From: Sulfuritalea sp.
GTDB lineage: Bacteria; Pseudomonadota; Gammaproteobacteria; Burkholderiales; Rhodocyclaceae
Direction of reading: 5' to 3'
Assembly: GCA_016712985.1 (NCBI GenBank)
Contig: JADJQA010000004.1
Span: 1-64,000 of the forward strand
DNA: 64,000 bases
The first letter of the stretch is position 1. Each line of letters opens with the position of its first letter. Under the pieces are notes generated by a model. It was not told where the DNA came from. It saw only the letters and a program-made list of their open reading frames with translations, and did no database searches. This document shows, piece after piece, positions 36,602-45,977 of the stretch. The translations under genes were made by a program, and so were the position numbers.

Positions 36602-37444
36602 ATGAAAGCTCCAAAGAGACTCCAGGCGTTGGTTGCGGAGGGTCTGGTCGACGAAGTCGTTCGCCAGTTGATGAGTGGCAAGGAGGCGACCGTCTATACC
36701 GTCCGTTGCGGCGATGAGATTCGCTGCGCGAAGGTCTACAAGGACATCAAGCAACGCAGCTTCCGCCAGAATGCGTCGTATCAGGAAGGTCGCAAGACCA
36801 AGAACAGCCGCCAGGCGCGGGCCATGGAGAAGGGCTCGCGTTACGGGCGCCAGATGCAGGAGGAAGCCTGGCAAAACGCCGAGGTCGATGCACTGTATCG
36901 CCTCGCCGCGGCCGGGGTGCGCGTGCCCAAGCCTTACATTTGCCACGAAGGCGTGCTGCTGATGGAACTGGTGACTGATGCCGATGGCCATCCGGCGCCG
37001 CGGCTCAATGACATCGAGTTGGCGGCGGGACAGGCGCTGGAGCTGCACGCGATGCTGCTCCGTCAGGTGGTTGGCATGTTGTGCGCGGGAATCATTCACG
37101 GCGACCTGTCCGAATACAACATCCTGGTCGGCAGCGACGGGCCGGTCATCATCGACTTGCCGCAGGCCGTCGATGCCGCAGGCAACAGCAACGCCGGTCC
37201 GATGCTGGAGCGGGACGTGGCCAACCTCGCGAGCTACTTCAGCCGCTTCGCCCCCGAGTTGGCTGCCACCGAGTATGGCAAGGAAATCTGGCGGCTCTAC
37301 CTGGCTGGCCGCTTGCGCCCCGACAGCGCACTCACGGGCCGCGTCGAAGTTGATCATCGTGTCGCCGATGTCGGCGCGGTGCTGGAAGTGGTCAAGGAGG
37401 CGCTGCTGGACGAGGAGCGCCGGCAACTGTATCGGGCGGCCTGA
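36602..37444 (+). CDS. RIO1-type serine protein kinase
   Basis: This is an atypical protein kinase of the RIO1 family, as found in many proteobacteria (PA4780-like). It has 280 residues. An ATP-binding part GKEATVYTVRCGDEIRCAKVYKD is at about 25-48, with the catalytic loop IIHGDLSEYNILV near residue 170 and the metal site IIDLPQAVD near 185. ATG 36602 is preferred because the protein begins right before the conserved region; a TATAAT box is at 36496-36501. The substrate is unknown. The following DUF1415 gene is six bases away. Confidence 0.85.
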   Translation: MKAPKRLQALVAEGLVDEVVRQLMSGKEATVYTVRCGDEIRCAKVYKDIKQRSFRQNASYQEGRKTKNSRQARAMEKGSRYGRQMQEEAWQNAEVDALYRLAAAGVRVPKPYICHEGVLLMELVTDADGHPAPRLNDIELAAGQALELHAMLLRQVVGMLCAGIIHGDLSEYNILVGSDGPVIIDLPQAVDAAGNSNAGPMLERDVANLASYFSRFAPELAATEYGKEIWRLYLAGRLRPDSALTGRVEVDHRVADVGAVLEVVKEALLDEERRQLYRAA

Positions 37445-37449
37445 CTCGC

Positions 37450-38037
37450 GTGCCCGCCCCGGCGACCATCCCGACACCCCGCGACGAAGCACTCGTTGCC
37501 GCCACCCGCAAATGGCTGCAGCGGGCGGTGATCGGCCTCAATCTCTGCCCCTTTGCCAGGGGCGTGCATGCCAAGGGCCAGGTGCGCTACGTGGTCAGTG
37601 CGGCGCAGGATGTCACCGCTTTGCTCGACGACCTGGAACGCGAACTGAAGCTTCTCGTCGCGGCCAGGCCGGAAGAGGTAGACACGACCCTGCTGATCAC
37701 GCCCGAGGTGCTGACCGAATTTGCCGACTGCGTCGATTTCCTCGACCTGATCGAAGTCGTTTTGCGCACCCAGGGTCTGGTCGGCGTCCTGCAAGTCGCG
37801 AGTTTTCATCCGGACTATGTGTTTGCCGATGCCGAGCCCGACGATATCGCCAACTACACCAACCGTGCGCCCTATCCGACGCTGCACCTTATCCGCGAAG
37901 CCAGCCTGGACCGGGCCACGGCCGCCTTTCCCGATGCTGCGGACATCTACCGGCGCAATATCGAAACCCTGCGTACGCTGGGGATCGAGGGCTGGCAGGC
38001 GCTTGAGGTCGACGCGCCGCGACGAGCCGGGAGATAG
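37450..38037 (+). CDS. DUF1415 family protein
   Basis: This conserved protein of 195 residues has the DUF1415 signature: WLQRAVIGLNLCPFA near the N-terminus and VGVLQVASFHPDYVFAD and NYTNRAPYPTLHLIREAS later. No biochemical role is established for the family. It starts with GTG 37450, close behind the RIO kinase stop, and ends 14 bases before arfB, so the three genes form one run. Confidence 0.85.
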   Translation: MPAPATIPTPRDEALVAATRKWLQRAVIGLNLCPFARGVHAKGQVRYVVSAAQDVTALLDDLERELKLLVAARPEEVDTTLLITPEVLTEFADCVDFLDLIEVVLRTQGLVGVLQVASFHPDYVFADAEPDDIANYTNRAPYPTLHLIREASLDRATAAFPDAADIYRRNIETLRTLGIEGWQALEVDAPRRAGR

Positions 38038-38051
38038 ACCGAAGTCGAACC

Positions 38052-38468
38052 ATGCATACCGCCGAACCCGCAATCCTGCTGCGCGATGATGAGGTTGAAC
38101 TCACCGCCATTCGCGCCCAGGGTGCGGGCGGGCAGAACGTCAACAAGGTGTCGAACGCGGTTCATCTGCGTTTCGACATCCGGGCGTCCTCCCTGCCCGA
38201 CGAGATCAAGGCTCTGCTGCTGCAATTCAAGGACCAGCGCATCAGCGCCGATGGCGTGGTGGTAATCAAGGCACAGCAATACCGCAGCCTCGAGCGCAAC
38301 AGCTTCGCCGCGCTGGCGCGACTACGTGACTTGATCGCCCTGGCCACCTTCATCCCCCGCCAGCGCCGCGCCACCAAGCCGACGCGCAGTTCGCAGAAGC
38401 GCCGCGTCGACAGCAAGATCCTGCGTGGAAAAGTGAAAGCCCTGCGCGGCCGGGTCGGCGATTCTTGA
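38052..38468 (+). CDS. arfB: alternative ribosome-rescue factor ArfB (YaeJ)
   Basis: ArfB frees ribosomes stalled on broken mRNA by hydrolysing peptidyl-tRNA. The 138-residue protein has the release-factor motif GGQ in RAQGAGGQNVNKVSNAVHL (about residues 22-40) and the basic C-terminal tail (RRATKPTRSSQKRRVDSK, then KVKALRGRV) that enters the empty mRNA channel. Complete length. The 280 bases behind it, to 38751, have no convincing gene. Confidence 0.93.
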   Translation: MHTAEPAILLRDDEVELTAIRAQGAGGQNVNKVSNAVHLRFDIRASSLPDEIKALLLQFKDQRISADGVVVIKAQQYRSLERNSFAALARLRDLIALATFIPRQRRATKPTRSSQKRRVDSKILRGKVKALRGRVGDS

Positions 38469-38751
38469 TCCTCGTAGCAACGGCAGCGGCTCCGTCCTGC
38501 CTTTTATTACCTTGAAATACCTTGGAAGCCTTGCCTGATGATTGACGAGCGAAGCGAGCCAGATAGCCCGATCCCCGCGAGGGGGCGAGGCGGAGTTTCG
38601 CACCGCATGCGGTGCTCCGCCGCAGGCGGCGGGCTGTGCAAGGCCAGCCGTGCCCCGCCAGCGGACAGTAGGGGCGGGCCCACTTGCCGACGCATGACTC
38701 ACGAAGGCAGCGCATCTCATTACTCGGGGCGGTTCGTCGAAGCCATGAAAG

Positions 38752-39675
38752 TTACAGGCCGCCGCGCTTGACGCCGGTCGAGCCGGTGTCAGCCGGCACG
38801 GAAGGATCGCCGTCTTGCGACAATTCGCTCAGATCGCGCATCAGGTCTCCCAGCTTGAGCTCGGCATGGGTGCGCTGCATCGGCGTCGTCAGGGCGTGGA
38901 TGGCCACCGCGAGCTCCGCCGAGGCGCGTCGCAGCGCCAGCGCTTGGACCCGCTTCGCGGGATCGTTAGGGAGGTCGAAGCCCGCCGCGTAAGCGCGCAG
39001 CAACTGCATGATCCGCTCGTGCGGCGGGCGCTCGCGCTGCACCAGGCGCACCAGGTCGAGCCACTCGCGCTGGCGTCGCAGTCGCTCCTCGTACCAGAAC
39101 TGCCCGCCGGCGGGCTGGCCGTCGATCAGTCGGCGCAGGACGGCCTTCTGCTCGCCGCTGAAGTCGCCGAACCAGTATTCGGTCCGCTCCAGAATACGTT
39201 TGTAGCGCGCCTTGCGCTGTCCGCTTTCGCCGTCCGCAAGTTGCATCTCCTTGGCATGGTCGACATTCTTTTCCGCCAGGCGTTCGGCCATGCGTTCGAT
39301 CTGCTCCGGGCTGACGGTCGCCAACAGGTCGGCGATGTCCGGAGTCGCTTGCTCGGCCAGCGTCCGGCCGCGGCGGATCAGGGCGTCGCCGAGTGCCAGC
39401 GCATCGGCCACCGTGGGCTGGCCGGCGACGAACTTCTGGCCCTGACGCAGCACGGAAAGGTAATCCGGTAACTGGCTCTTGCGGTGCCAGGCGAGCAAAC
39501 GGGCCAGACGCTCGCGTGTCAGCGCCTCCTGTTCCGGCGACAGGTCAAGGTACTGGTCAATTGCCCAGCGGGCGAGGCTGTCGGCATTGCCATAGCCCAG
39601 GCGCAAGGCACTGCATCCCTGAACAAGCAGGGCGGCGACGAGGACGAGGGCCAGTCGACGGAACAAACGGCGCAT
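38752..39675 (-). CDS. DUF6279-type lipoprotein
   Basis: This is a probable outer-membrane lipoprotein of 307 residues. It starts at ATG 39675 (MRRLFRRLALVLVAALLVQGC), with the lipidated cysteine at residue 21 (lipobox VQGC). The remainder is helical and charged, with conserved-looking stretches YLDLSPEQEALTRERL and FWYEERLRRQREWLDLV, as in the DUF6279 family. The function is unknown. The frame is open further upstream, but only this start gives a lipoprotein signal. Confidence 0.75.
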   Translation of the reverse strand: MRRLFRRLALVLVAALLVQGCSALRLGYGNADSLARWAIDQYLDLSPEQEALTRERLARLLAWHRKSQLPDYLSVLRQGQKFVAGQPTVADALALGDALIRRGRTLAEQATPDIADLLATVSPEQIERMAERLAEKNVDHAKEMQLADGESGQRKARYKRILERTEYWFGDFSGEQKAVLRRLIDGQPAGGQFWYEERLRRQREWLDLVRLVQRERPPHERIMQLLRAYAAGFDLPNDPAKRVQALALRRASAELAVAIHALTTPMQRTHAELKLGDLMRDLSELSQDGDPSVPADTGSTGVKRGGL

Positions 39676-39736
39676 GATGGGCAGGAGTTTCGGGAGGAAG
39701 CTGAAGAGTATCACTGACCCTGCGGTCGCCGCCTGC

Positions 39737-39765
39737 TTGACGGACGTCCGATATTGACCTATAAA
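39737..39765 (+). promoter_or_regulatory. sigma-70 promoter for the riboswitch transcript
   Basis: TTGACG (39737-39742), 17-base spacer, TATAAA (39760-39765). Transcription would start near 39772, just before the aptamer. Confidence 0.7.
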
Positions 39766-39779
39766 CAAGCAGCAAATTC

Positions 39780-39872
39780 TGAAACAAGGCAAACCCGTCG
39801 AAAGGCGGGGACGCAAAATCACCGGCCTACCGGACGCTGCGAGCAGCGCCCCAAGGCAGCGGGATCACCAGG
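39780..39872 (+). ncRNA. c-di-GMP-I (GEMM-I) riboswitch
   Basis: The leader shows the GEMM-I pattern: GGCAAACC, a stem closed by a GAAA tetraloop (CCCGTC-GAAA-GGCGGGG), then GGACGCAAA, the tetraloop-receptor part ACCGGCCTACCGG, a second hairpin CGCTGCGAGCAGCG, and the closing GGCAGCGGGATCACC. Known members bind cyclic di-GMP. The AGGAG ribosome site begins right at the aptamer end (about 39870), nine bases before the ATG 39881, so control of translation start is likely; no classical terminator is visible. Confidence 0.9.
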
Positions 39873-39880
39873 AGATCGCC

Positions 39881-41521
39881 ATGAACTTCGACCTGCCCGG
39901 CACTGGCACCGACCAGAGCCCTGTCTTTCTGAATGCGGCTGACTGCCGGGCCTGGCTGGCCGCGCTGCCACTGGCGAATGCCGCGCAGGCGCAGCCGATG
40001 ATCTCGCACCAGCTCAACTTGCTGCATCGGTTTGCCTTGCCGCCGACAGAGCGCTTTGCCATTCTCGAAAGCCTGCGCGGCCCCCTGAGCGAGGTTCAGG
40101 ACCTTGCGGCAAGAGCGTTCGCCGGCAAGCCCCTGCCGTTGGAGCCGCACGAACAGGCGTCCCTGGACGGCACGCTGGCTGTCTGGCACCTGCTGGCGCT
40201 TGGCTATCTGCGCTGTTTCGCCGCCTTGTGCGTCGCCGATGAGGGCATGGCGCCGGCGCCCGCATTGTTGGCCCAGCGTACGCTGTCGGTATTCGCCGAC
40301 TGGCAGGTTGATCTCTGCCGCGGCGAGCAGTTGCCCGATGCCAGCTACTGGAACAAGCTGCACCAGGTTTTTTCCGCTGCCGAGGTTCTTGGCATCGCTG
40401 CGCGCAGCGTCAGTGATCCGGTCCGTCACGGCAATGTGCCCACCAGTGCGCTGGCGGCCTACGGCGAATGCAACCTGCTGAACACCGCCAACCTGTATGA
40501 GCTTCCGGCGCGCCATCTGGCCTGGGTGGCGCGCTGGGCGAGGCGCTGGGGGGCCAAGCTGGCGCTGCTGAAGACGCCGCCGGAAGACATGGTCAACCGC
40601 GCCGTTCCGCTCTGGGTTGACCTTGACTCGGATCGTCCGGCGACCTATGTCCCGCAGTCTGCGACGGGCGGTCGCTGGCTGGATACCACCGAACTGCGCA
40701 AGAGCCTGCTGGCGCGCATCGCGCTGCTGGAACAGGGCCGTGCCCCCGCCGAACTGCAACTGGGCGACGATGTCACGCAACCGGCGGCGGGCCAATTGCT
40801 GCAGCGAGCCTTGCAACGCTGGTGCAAGGGTGGAACGCCGCGCCGCTTCGAGCGCCAAGTGGCAAACAGCGCTTGCCGCCTGATCGTTGGCTTCGCCGCC
40901 GTGCACTACCATCTCTCCGGCCGCCAGCCCTTCCAGGCGCACACACGTGATGCTGCGACGCTGCGCCGCGAGCGCGAGGAATTCGAGGTTTTTGGCGATC
41001 GCCGCCAATCCGGGCCAGACACCGCGAAGCTGGGTGATTCCGCCATCGAAGAATGGCAGGTCATGGATGACTGGCGCCTCCTCAATGAATCAATCGCCGG
41101 CTTGCGTATCTCGAGGCCGATTGGAGAAGGTGTGCGGGTTGGTGCCGGTCTGCTGATAGCCATAAAGAGGCACGACGCCCAGCGATTCGCTTTGGCCAAC
41201 CTGCGCTGGGCGCTGCGCGAAGCAGATGGCGTGCTCGCCGCCGGCATCCAGATCTTTGCCGGTGAAGCTCGGTCCGTGGCGCTGCGGACGGTCGAACCAG
41301 GTGCCGCACGCGGTTCGTGGCAGCAAGGATTCCTGTTGCCGGAGATTGCCGCCCCCGACGCGCCGCCAAGTATTGTCGCTCCGGCGGGCACGTTTCGCAT
41401 CGAGCGCGAAATCGAAGTGATGGTCGATCAGCAGGCGAGGGTATTCAGGCTGCTGCGCCTGCTCGATCTCGGTCTCGAATTCGAGCGTTGCAGCATGCAG
41501 GCCGGCGACTCCAATCGATAG
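39881..41521 (+). CDS. riboswitch-controlled protein with PilZ-like C-terminal region
   Basis: This is a soluble 546-residue protein of unknown function, of a type common in betaproteobacteria. The N-terminal about 370 residues are helical. From about residue 395 (WQVMDDWRLLNESIAGLRI, then GVRVGAGLLIAIKRHDAQRFALANLRWALREADGVLAAGIQIFAG) the pattern of strands is like a PilZ-type barrel, but I see no RxxxR c-di-GMP-binding signature with certainty. The upstream c-di-GMP-I riboswitch says that its synthesis depends on this messenger. It faces the minus-strand c-di-GMP genes end to end. Confidence 0.75.
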   Translation: MNFDLPGTGTDQSPVFLNAADCRAWLAALPLANAAQAQPMISHQLNLLHRFALPPTERFAILESLRGPLSEVQDLAARAFAGKPLPLEPHEQASLDGTLAVWHLLALGYLRCFAALCVADEGMAPAPALLAQRTLSVFADWQVDLCRGEQLPDASYWNKLHQVFSAAEVLGIAARSVSDPVRHGNVPTSALAAYGECNLLNTANLYELPARHLAWVARWARRWGAKLALLKTPPEDMVNRAVPLWVDLDSDRPATYVPQSATGGRWLDTTELRKSLLARIALLEQGRAPAELQLGDDVTQPAAGQLLQRALQRWCKGGTPRRFERQVANSACRLIVGFAAVHYHLSGRQPFQAHTRDAATLRREREEFEVFGDRRQSGPDTAKLGDSAIEEWQVMDDWRLLNESIAGLRISRPIGEGVRVGAGLLIAIKRHDAQRFALANLRWALREADGVLAAGIQIFAGEARSVALRTVEPGAARGSWQQGFLLPEIAAPDAPPSIVAPAGTFRIEREIEVMVDQQARVFRLLRLLDLGLEFERCSMQAGDSNR

Positions 41522-41644
41522 GCTGGGGGCATCCCGCTGGATGCGGAACGCTGTTCCGGCCCGTGCGGCGCGGGAGGCGGCGGAGGTCTCGGCAGCAAGC
41601 GCCGGCCCCTGGGTGGAAGTCACGGGCTGGCGCCGCGCGAGAGG

Positions 41645-42958
41645 TCAGTACGCGTTGAATCCGAACCGCTCGACGAACATCTTCGGATCGAGCGCAGGAC
41701 CCCTGAAATCGGCCTGCATGTAGTCGCAGCCGAGTTCCTTGAGCCGGGCCGCCGCCGCCTCGTCGGCGGCACCGACGGCCACGACGTCAAGCTTCAGGTG
41801 GTGGGCGAGCTCGACGATCGTCTGCAGGATGCGCTCCGCCTTCGGTACATTGGCCGGGTTGCGCGCGGCCGAAACATCGATCTTGATTTCCTGGAACGGC
41901 ATCGCCGCGAGCTGGAACAGGGATGACAGGGCCATGGCCGGATCGTCTATTGACAGCTTCACACCGAGAGCTTTCAACTGACCAAGCGTGTCCCGTGTCA
42001 CTGCCTCGGTGACCAGCAGCGAGGTCTCTCCTATCTCCAGAATCAACGTGCCCGCGCGCCGGCTCCAGGTGCCCAGCGCGCGCTCGACCACGTCGATCAG
42101 CTCCGGGTATCGCAGTGCGCGGGCCGGGAGCTTGACGCCAATCCGCAAGTCCAGTCCGGCGCTGTAACGGAATTCCGAGACGTTGCGCAGCGCACGATTC
42201 AGTATCGAAGAGACCAGATCGGTGACCATGCCTGCTGACTCCGCGGCGGCGAATGCCTCCACTGCGTCGATGATGCCGAGCGCGGGATCGCGCCAGCACA
42301 GCAGGCCTTCGGCACCCATGACCTGACCGAGGCGCAGATCGTATTGCGGCTGAAACACCAATTCGAGCGCATCCTGCGCAACAGCCGCGCGCAGGCGATT
42401 CTGATGCAAGAATCTGGATGCCGAGGGATTGTCATGTTCATCCGTGTATTCGGCAATGCGGCTAGCGAGGTCGCGGGCGAGGATGCAGGCGCTCTTGGCT
42501 CGCTGCAGAAGGAGTTCGGCCTGGTCGCCGTGCGCCGGGTAGCTTGCTATGCCGACTGCGGGGCTGGCCAGGACTTCATCTTCGCCGATCCAGAACGGCG
42601 TATTGAGTGCGCGCAGCAATTTCTGCGCCGCGAGCAGCGGCACGCCAGGACCCTCGACGGTCGATAGGACGCAGGCGAAATCATCGCGGCCCAGCTCACC
42701 GACCAAATCGCCGGGGCGGAGTACGTCGGCGCGCAGCAATGCTCCGACACGGTCGCGCACCGCATCGCCGACGTGATAGCCCCACACAGCGTCGATGCGT
42801 CCGATCACGCCGCAGTCGAGCAGGAGCACTGCAAGGTTTACACGGTCAGCCCGCCTTTCCTCGACCTTGCCGCGCAGTGCCTCCATGAAGGGAATTGCGC
42901 AGGCAGCAGCGGGGTCGGGCGACGTCGTCACCGGCTCGGCGGAGTCCGTTTCACTCAC
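41645..42958 (-). CDS. GGDEF-EAL protein with degenerate active sites
   Basis: This 437-residue protein has a GGDEF-type domain (about 45-165) in which the signature is GRDDF, so diguanylate cyclase activity is unlikely. An EAL-type domain follows (about 190-430) where EAL is EGL (GAEGLLCW) and the DDFGTG loop has become IDDPAMALSS, so phosphodiesterase activity is also unlikely. It may serve as a c-di-GMP receptor or protein partner. Its ATG (42956-42958) overlaps the stop of the HD-GYP gene, so the two are translationally coupled. Confidence 0.85.
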   Translation of the reverse strand: MSETDSAEPVTTSPDPAAACAIPFMEALRGKVEERRADRVNLAVLLLDCGVIGRIDAVWGYHVGDAVRDRVGALLRADVLRPGDLVGELGRDDFACVLSTVEGPGVPLLAAQKLLRALNTPFWIGEDEVLASPAVGIASYPAHGDQAELLLQRAKSACILARDLASRIAEYTDEHDNPSASRFLHQNRLRAAVAQDALELVFQPQYDLRLGQVMGAEGLLCWRDPALGIIDAVEAFAAAESAGMVTDLVSSILNRALRNVSEFRYSAGLDLRIGVKLPARALRYPELIDVVERALGTWSRRAGTLILEIGETSLLVTEAVTRDTLGQLKALGVKLSIDDPAMALSSLFQLAAMPFQEIKIDVSAARNPANVPKAERILQTIVELAHHLKLDVVAVGAADEAAAARLKELGCDYMQADFRGPALDPKMFVERFGFNAY

Positions 42959-44151
42959 AGGAACAGCTCTCGCGGATCGATCTTGACCGAGTCATATTCC
43001 AGCGAGCGCTGGATCCGGTAGGGCTCGTCGGGCCTGAACTTGGGCTCCTTCATCAGGTCGAGCATCTTGTAGGGTCTGAGAGGGTTGCCCTTGGCATCTT
43101 TCACGACCATGATGCGCGGTTGCAGCCGACGCACCATGTTCTGGGCGATCACGATCGCAACTTCGCCACTGTTCAGTTCGACCGCGCTTCCAACGGGAAA
43201 GATGCTGATGCACTGGATGAACTGCTCGGCCAGTGCGGCGTGAAATTGGGTTCCGCGGCCCTTGTAAATGATGTTGAGCGCCTTGGCCGGTGAGAGGTTT
43301 TCGCCGAACGGCTTCGGCGCAGTGACTGTGTCGAATGCATCGACGATTGCGGCGATCAGGCCAGGAAAGGCTATGGCATTGCCGCGCAGGCCGCGCGGAT
43401 AGCCGCTGCCGTCGAAGCGTTCGTGGTGCAGGGATGCCAACCCGGGAAGCTCGGGCGGAAGGCCTGGCGTGCTGCTGAGGATCCGGACAGAGTGCTCCAC
43501 ATGCGTTCGGTAGATGTCGATTTCCTCGGCGCTGGCCGGTCCGCGCGCGGCGAGCTCGGTGGGCAGCTTGAGCTTTCCCACGTCCTGCAGCAGTCCCAGC
43601 ATGCCGAGGAGTTCCAGACGGTCTTGTGGCAGTTGCAGAAAGCGTCCGAAGATGGTCATCATGACCGAAACCTCCGCGGCCCGGCTGAGGGTCGCGTCAC
43701 TCTTCTCCTGCAGCTTGATCAGAAGCGCGATCGCGTCCGGATTGCGCACGACGCTCGCAGCAATCTGCGTGGCGGCTTCATGCGACCGAGAGCTGTCGAT
43801 CGTCTTCCCGATTTCCACGGCGCGCGAAAGCTCTCTGATGATTACCGTCGTGTTCGCATAGGTTTTCCGGGCTACCGGCAATTCGGCTTCGACGCTCGAA
43901 GTGCTCTTGTAGACCGTTGTGCCGCGGACTTTCGCCAGATCCTCTGCGGTGACCTTGCCAACTTCCGGCGGAACCTCTTTCTCCGGGTCGACGAAGACGT
44001 GCTTGCAGAATTTTTTCAGGACCTCGAGCTGCTTTTCGCTCTTCAGGACAAAACCCTGAAACACGAACGGTGTTTCCGTCCATGGTCTGTCGAGCTTGGA
44101 GATGAACATGCCGAAGCTCAGTTTTTCGACAGGAATTTCGCTGAGTTCCAT
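42955..44151 (-). CDS. HD-GYP domain protein with altered metal site
   Basis: This 398-residue protein has an N-terminal DUF3391-like part (about 5-90) and an HD-GYP domain (about 145-340). The GYP motif is kept in HHERFDGSGYPRGL, but the HD pair is QD in GLLQDVGKLKLP and the early histidine of the family (HSxRV) is missing in LSRAAEVSVMM. Both changes remove metal ligands, so hydrolysis of c-di-GMP is doubtful. The region after 44151 to 44497 (346 bases) toward the next gene has no gene that I can see. Confidence 0.85.
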   Translation of the reverse strand: MELSEIPVEKLSFGMFISKLDRPWTETPFVFQGFVLKSEKQLEVLKKFCKHVFVDPEKEVPPEVGKVTAEDLAKVRGTTVYKSTSSVEAELPVARKTYANTTVIIRELSRAVEIGKTIDSSRSHEAATQIAASVVRNPDAIALLIKLQEKSDATLSRAAEVSVMMTIFGRFLQLPQDRLELLGMLGLLQDVGKLKLPTELAARGPASAEEIDIYRTHVEHSVRILSSTPGLPPELPGLASLHHERFDGSGYPRGLRGNAIAFPGLIAAIVDAFDTVTAPKPFGENLSPAKALNIIYKGRGTQFHAALAEQFIQCISIFPVGSAVELNSGEVAIVIAQNMVRRLQPRIMVVKDAKGNPLRPYKMLDLMKEPKFRPDEPYRIQRSLEYDSVKIDPRELFL

Positions 44152-44497
44152 ACGAGTACGTGATAGTCAGACAGAAAACCAAGATTCAGTGGAGGCTGGC
44201 GCCAGCCCTTTCGACCGCAAGCGCAACGGTCGTGACCAAAAACAGTTTCCGGCGCTTGCGTGCATGAACTGTCGGCTAGCTTTGACTGCAGCCGGTTGTC
44301 CAGTTGCTTGCTGTTCCGCTTCCGTGTTGGATCGAAGCTTACTCCGAATTCCTGGGACGCTTGGCCTTGGAGCCGGCTGGATTTCGTCATCCCGCAGCCG
44401 CCGCAGGTGCGCATGGAAATGAACCCCATGCGGACCCTGTCATTGCCATGGATTGGAAGCCCCGCAGAAAGCGCATCGCAGAGCCGTGGCGCTCCAG
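44152..44497. other. gap without recognised gene between EAL-HDOD and HD-GYP genes
   Basis: No coding region is supported. Both neighbours point leftward, so the gap should contain the HD-GYP promoter and the end of the EAL-HDOD transcript. I checked for a second c-di-GMP-I pattern and did not find one. Confidence 0.5.
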
Positions 44498-45927
44498 CTA
44501 TGGTGCTCCCAGCAAGGAGATCTGATGCGCCCATGCCAGCGACTTGACGACGCATTGGGAGACTTGTAATGCGTCAAGGCCGCAAAGCGCTGCCTGCTGC
44601 TCCAGATCGGTGGGTGACTGACCTCGGCGGCAATCGCCAGCAGCAAGGCATTGCGATAGGGGCCCTGCTGGCCGACCAAAGCGTCATGCACGGCCTTGGG
44701 AAGTTTGGCTTGCACCAGCAACTCGGCCATCGTCTGGCCCATGAGCTGGTCGAGCAGGGAGAACAGTCCGAGTATGAACAGCGCATCCGTTTGCGCCGGC
44801 ATGCTGCCCCTGCCAGCCAGATTCTCGAGGAAATGGGCGCGCGACAGGGCCTGCTCCGTGAGGACTCTCTCCTCATGGCCGGGCGCCTTGAAGTCGAACA
44901 GCAACAGCGACAGCCAGCGGTAGATCTTTTCTCGTCCGAGCAGTATCAGAGCCTTGTCCATGCTGACGACCGGACTGCGCAATCCCATGGCCGCCGAATT
45001 GACGTAGCGCAGCAGCTTGAAGGCCAGCACCGGGTCATGCCTGAACTGTTCCGCAATCGTTGCAATCTCCGCATCGCTGCCGAGCAGGTTGAGCAGCTTG
45101 ATGATCTGCAATCGATTGATGTTGCTCTTCGGCGGGTGCCAGTTTTCGCGACCGGTGACAAACGGGCCGAGGAAGAAGTCAAAACCGGCCTGAAAGTATG
45201 AATCGAACTCGTCTACCGCATTCAGTCCACCGGCGATCAGGCGGAGTTTGGGAAGCTTGGCTGAGCGCGCGGCCGTCATGGCCTTGATCAGCAGCCTGAC
45301 ACCCATTCCGTCGAAGCCCGTCGCGTCGATCTGAACATAGTCGGCGCTGGCCGCCATGATTGGCAACTGCGAAAACCGGGCGAGCTGATCCTGGCGCAGC
45401 AGCCAGCCATGGGAAAAACCCGCCTGTCGCAGGATGTCAAGCTGGCTCAGTATGCGATTGGGCTCAAGAGTCCGATGCACCGGCGCGAGCATGAGCACGG
45501 TGTTGTCGCGCGGCAGTTCATGGAGGCGCGGGTTGTCCAGGGAATCCGGCGACAGCCTGACAAAGGCGAGTCGCGGGCCCAGCAAGGCCTCGCCGCCGAG
45601 CGAAGTCAGGTTGCGCAGCACCGCATCGTCGTAGATCTTTTGCAGGAATTCGAAGTCGCTCTGCAGACGTTGCGCCACCGCTTCTGGCAGGCTGAACTGG
45701 TATCCGGCGATCCGCTTCTCGCGGTCCAGCACCGGGTCGCGGCAGACGAATGACTGCGCCGGCTCTGCCACCCCCGCAAGCGGCGGTTTGTCGGTCTTGT
45801 CCTGCTTCCGCTCCGGCACCACCGTCGCTTTCGGCGACCTGGTGCTTTTGGCAGGGTCGCTGCCGACGGGTCCGGGTGCGGCGACAGGATCGTTCTTGCC
45901 CAGCAGTCGGTCAAGGAAGCCAGCCAT
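44498..45927 (-). pseudogene. EAL-HDOD (YuxH-like) signalling protein, one frameshift near the end
   Basis: This protein of about 476 residues begins with a charged disordered tail (1-55). A reduced EAL-like domain follows (RDPVLDREKRIAGYQFSL to FFLGPFVTG), lacking the EAL motif, and then an HDOD domain (SNINRLQIIKLLNLL and RHDPVLAFKLLRYVNSAAMGL). Such proteins bind partners rather than hydrolyse c-di-GMP. The frame breaks after AAEVSHPP. One base added at 44609-44610 restores DLEQQAALCGLDALQVSQ and ends ISLLGAP at 44498. I regard it as intact in life. Confidence 0.83.
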
Positions 45928-45977
45928 GGCTGTTCAAAGGCAGGGAAACGAATCGCATGCGTACTTTCGTGCTGTCG

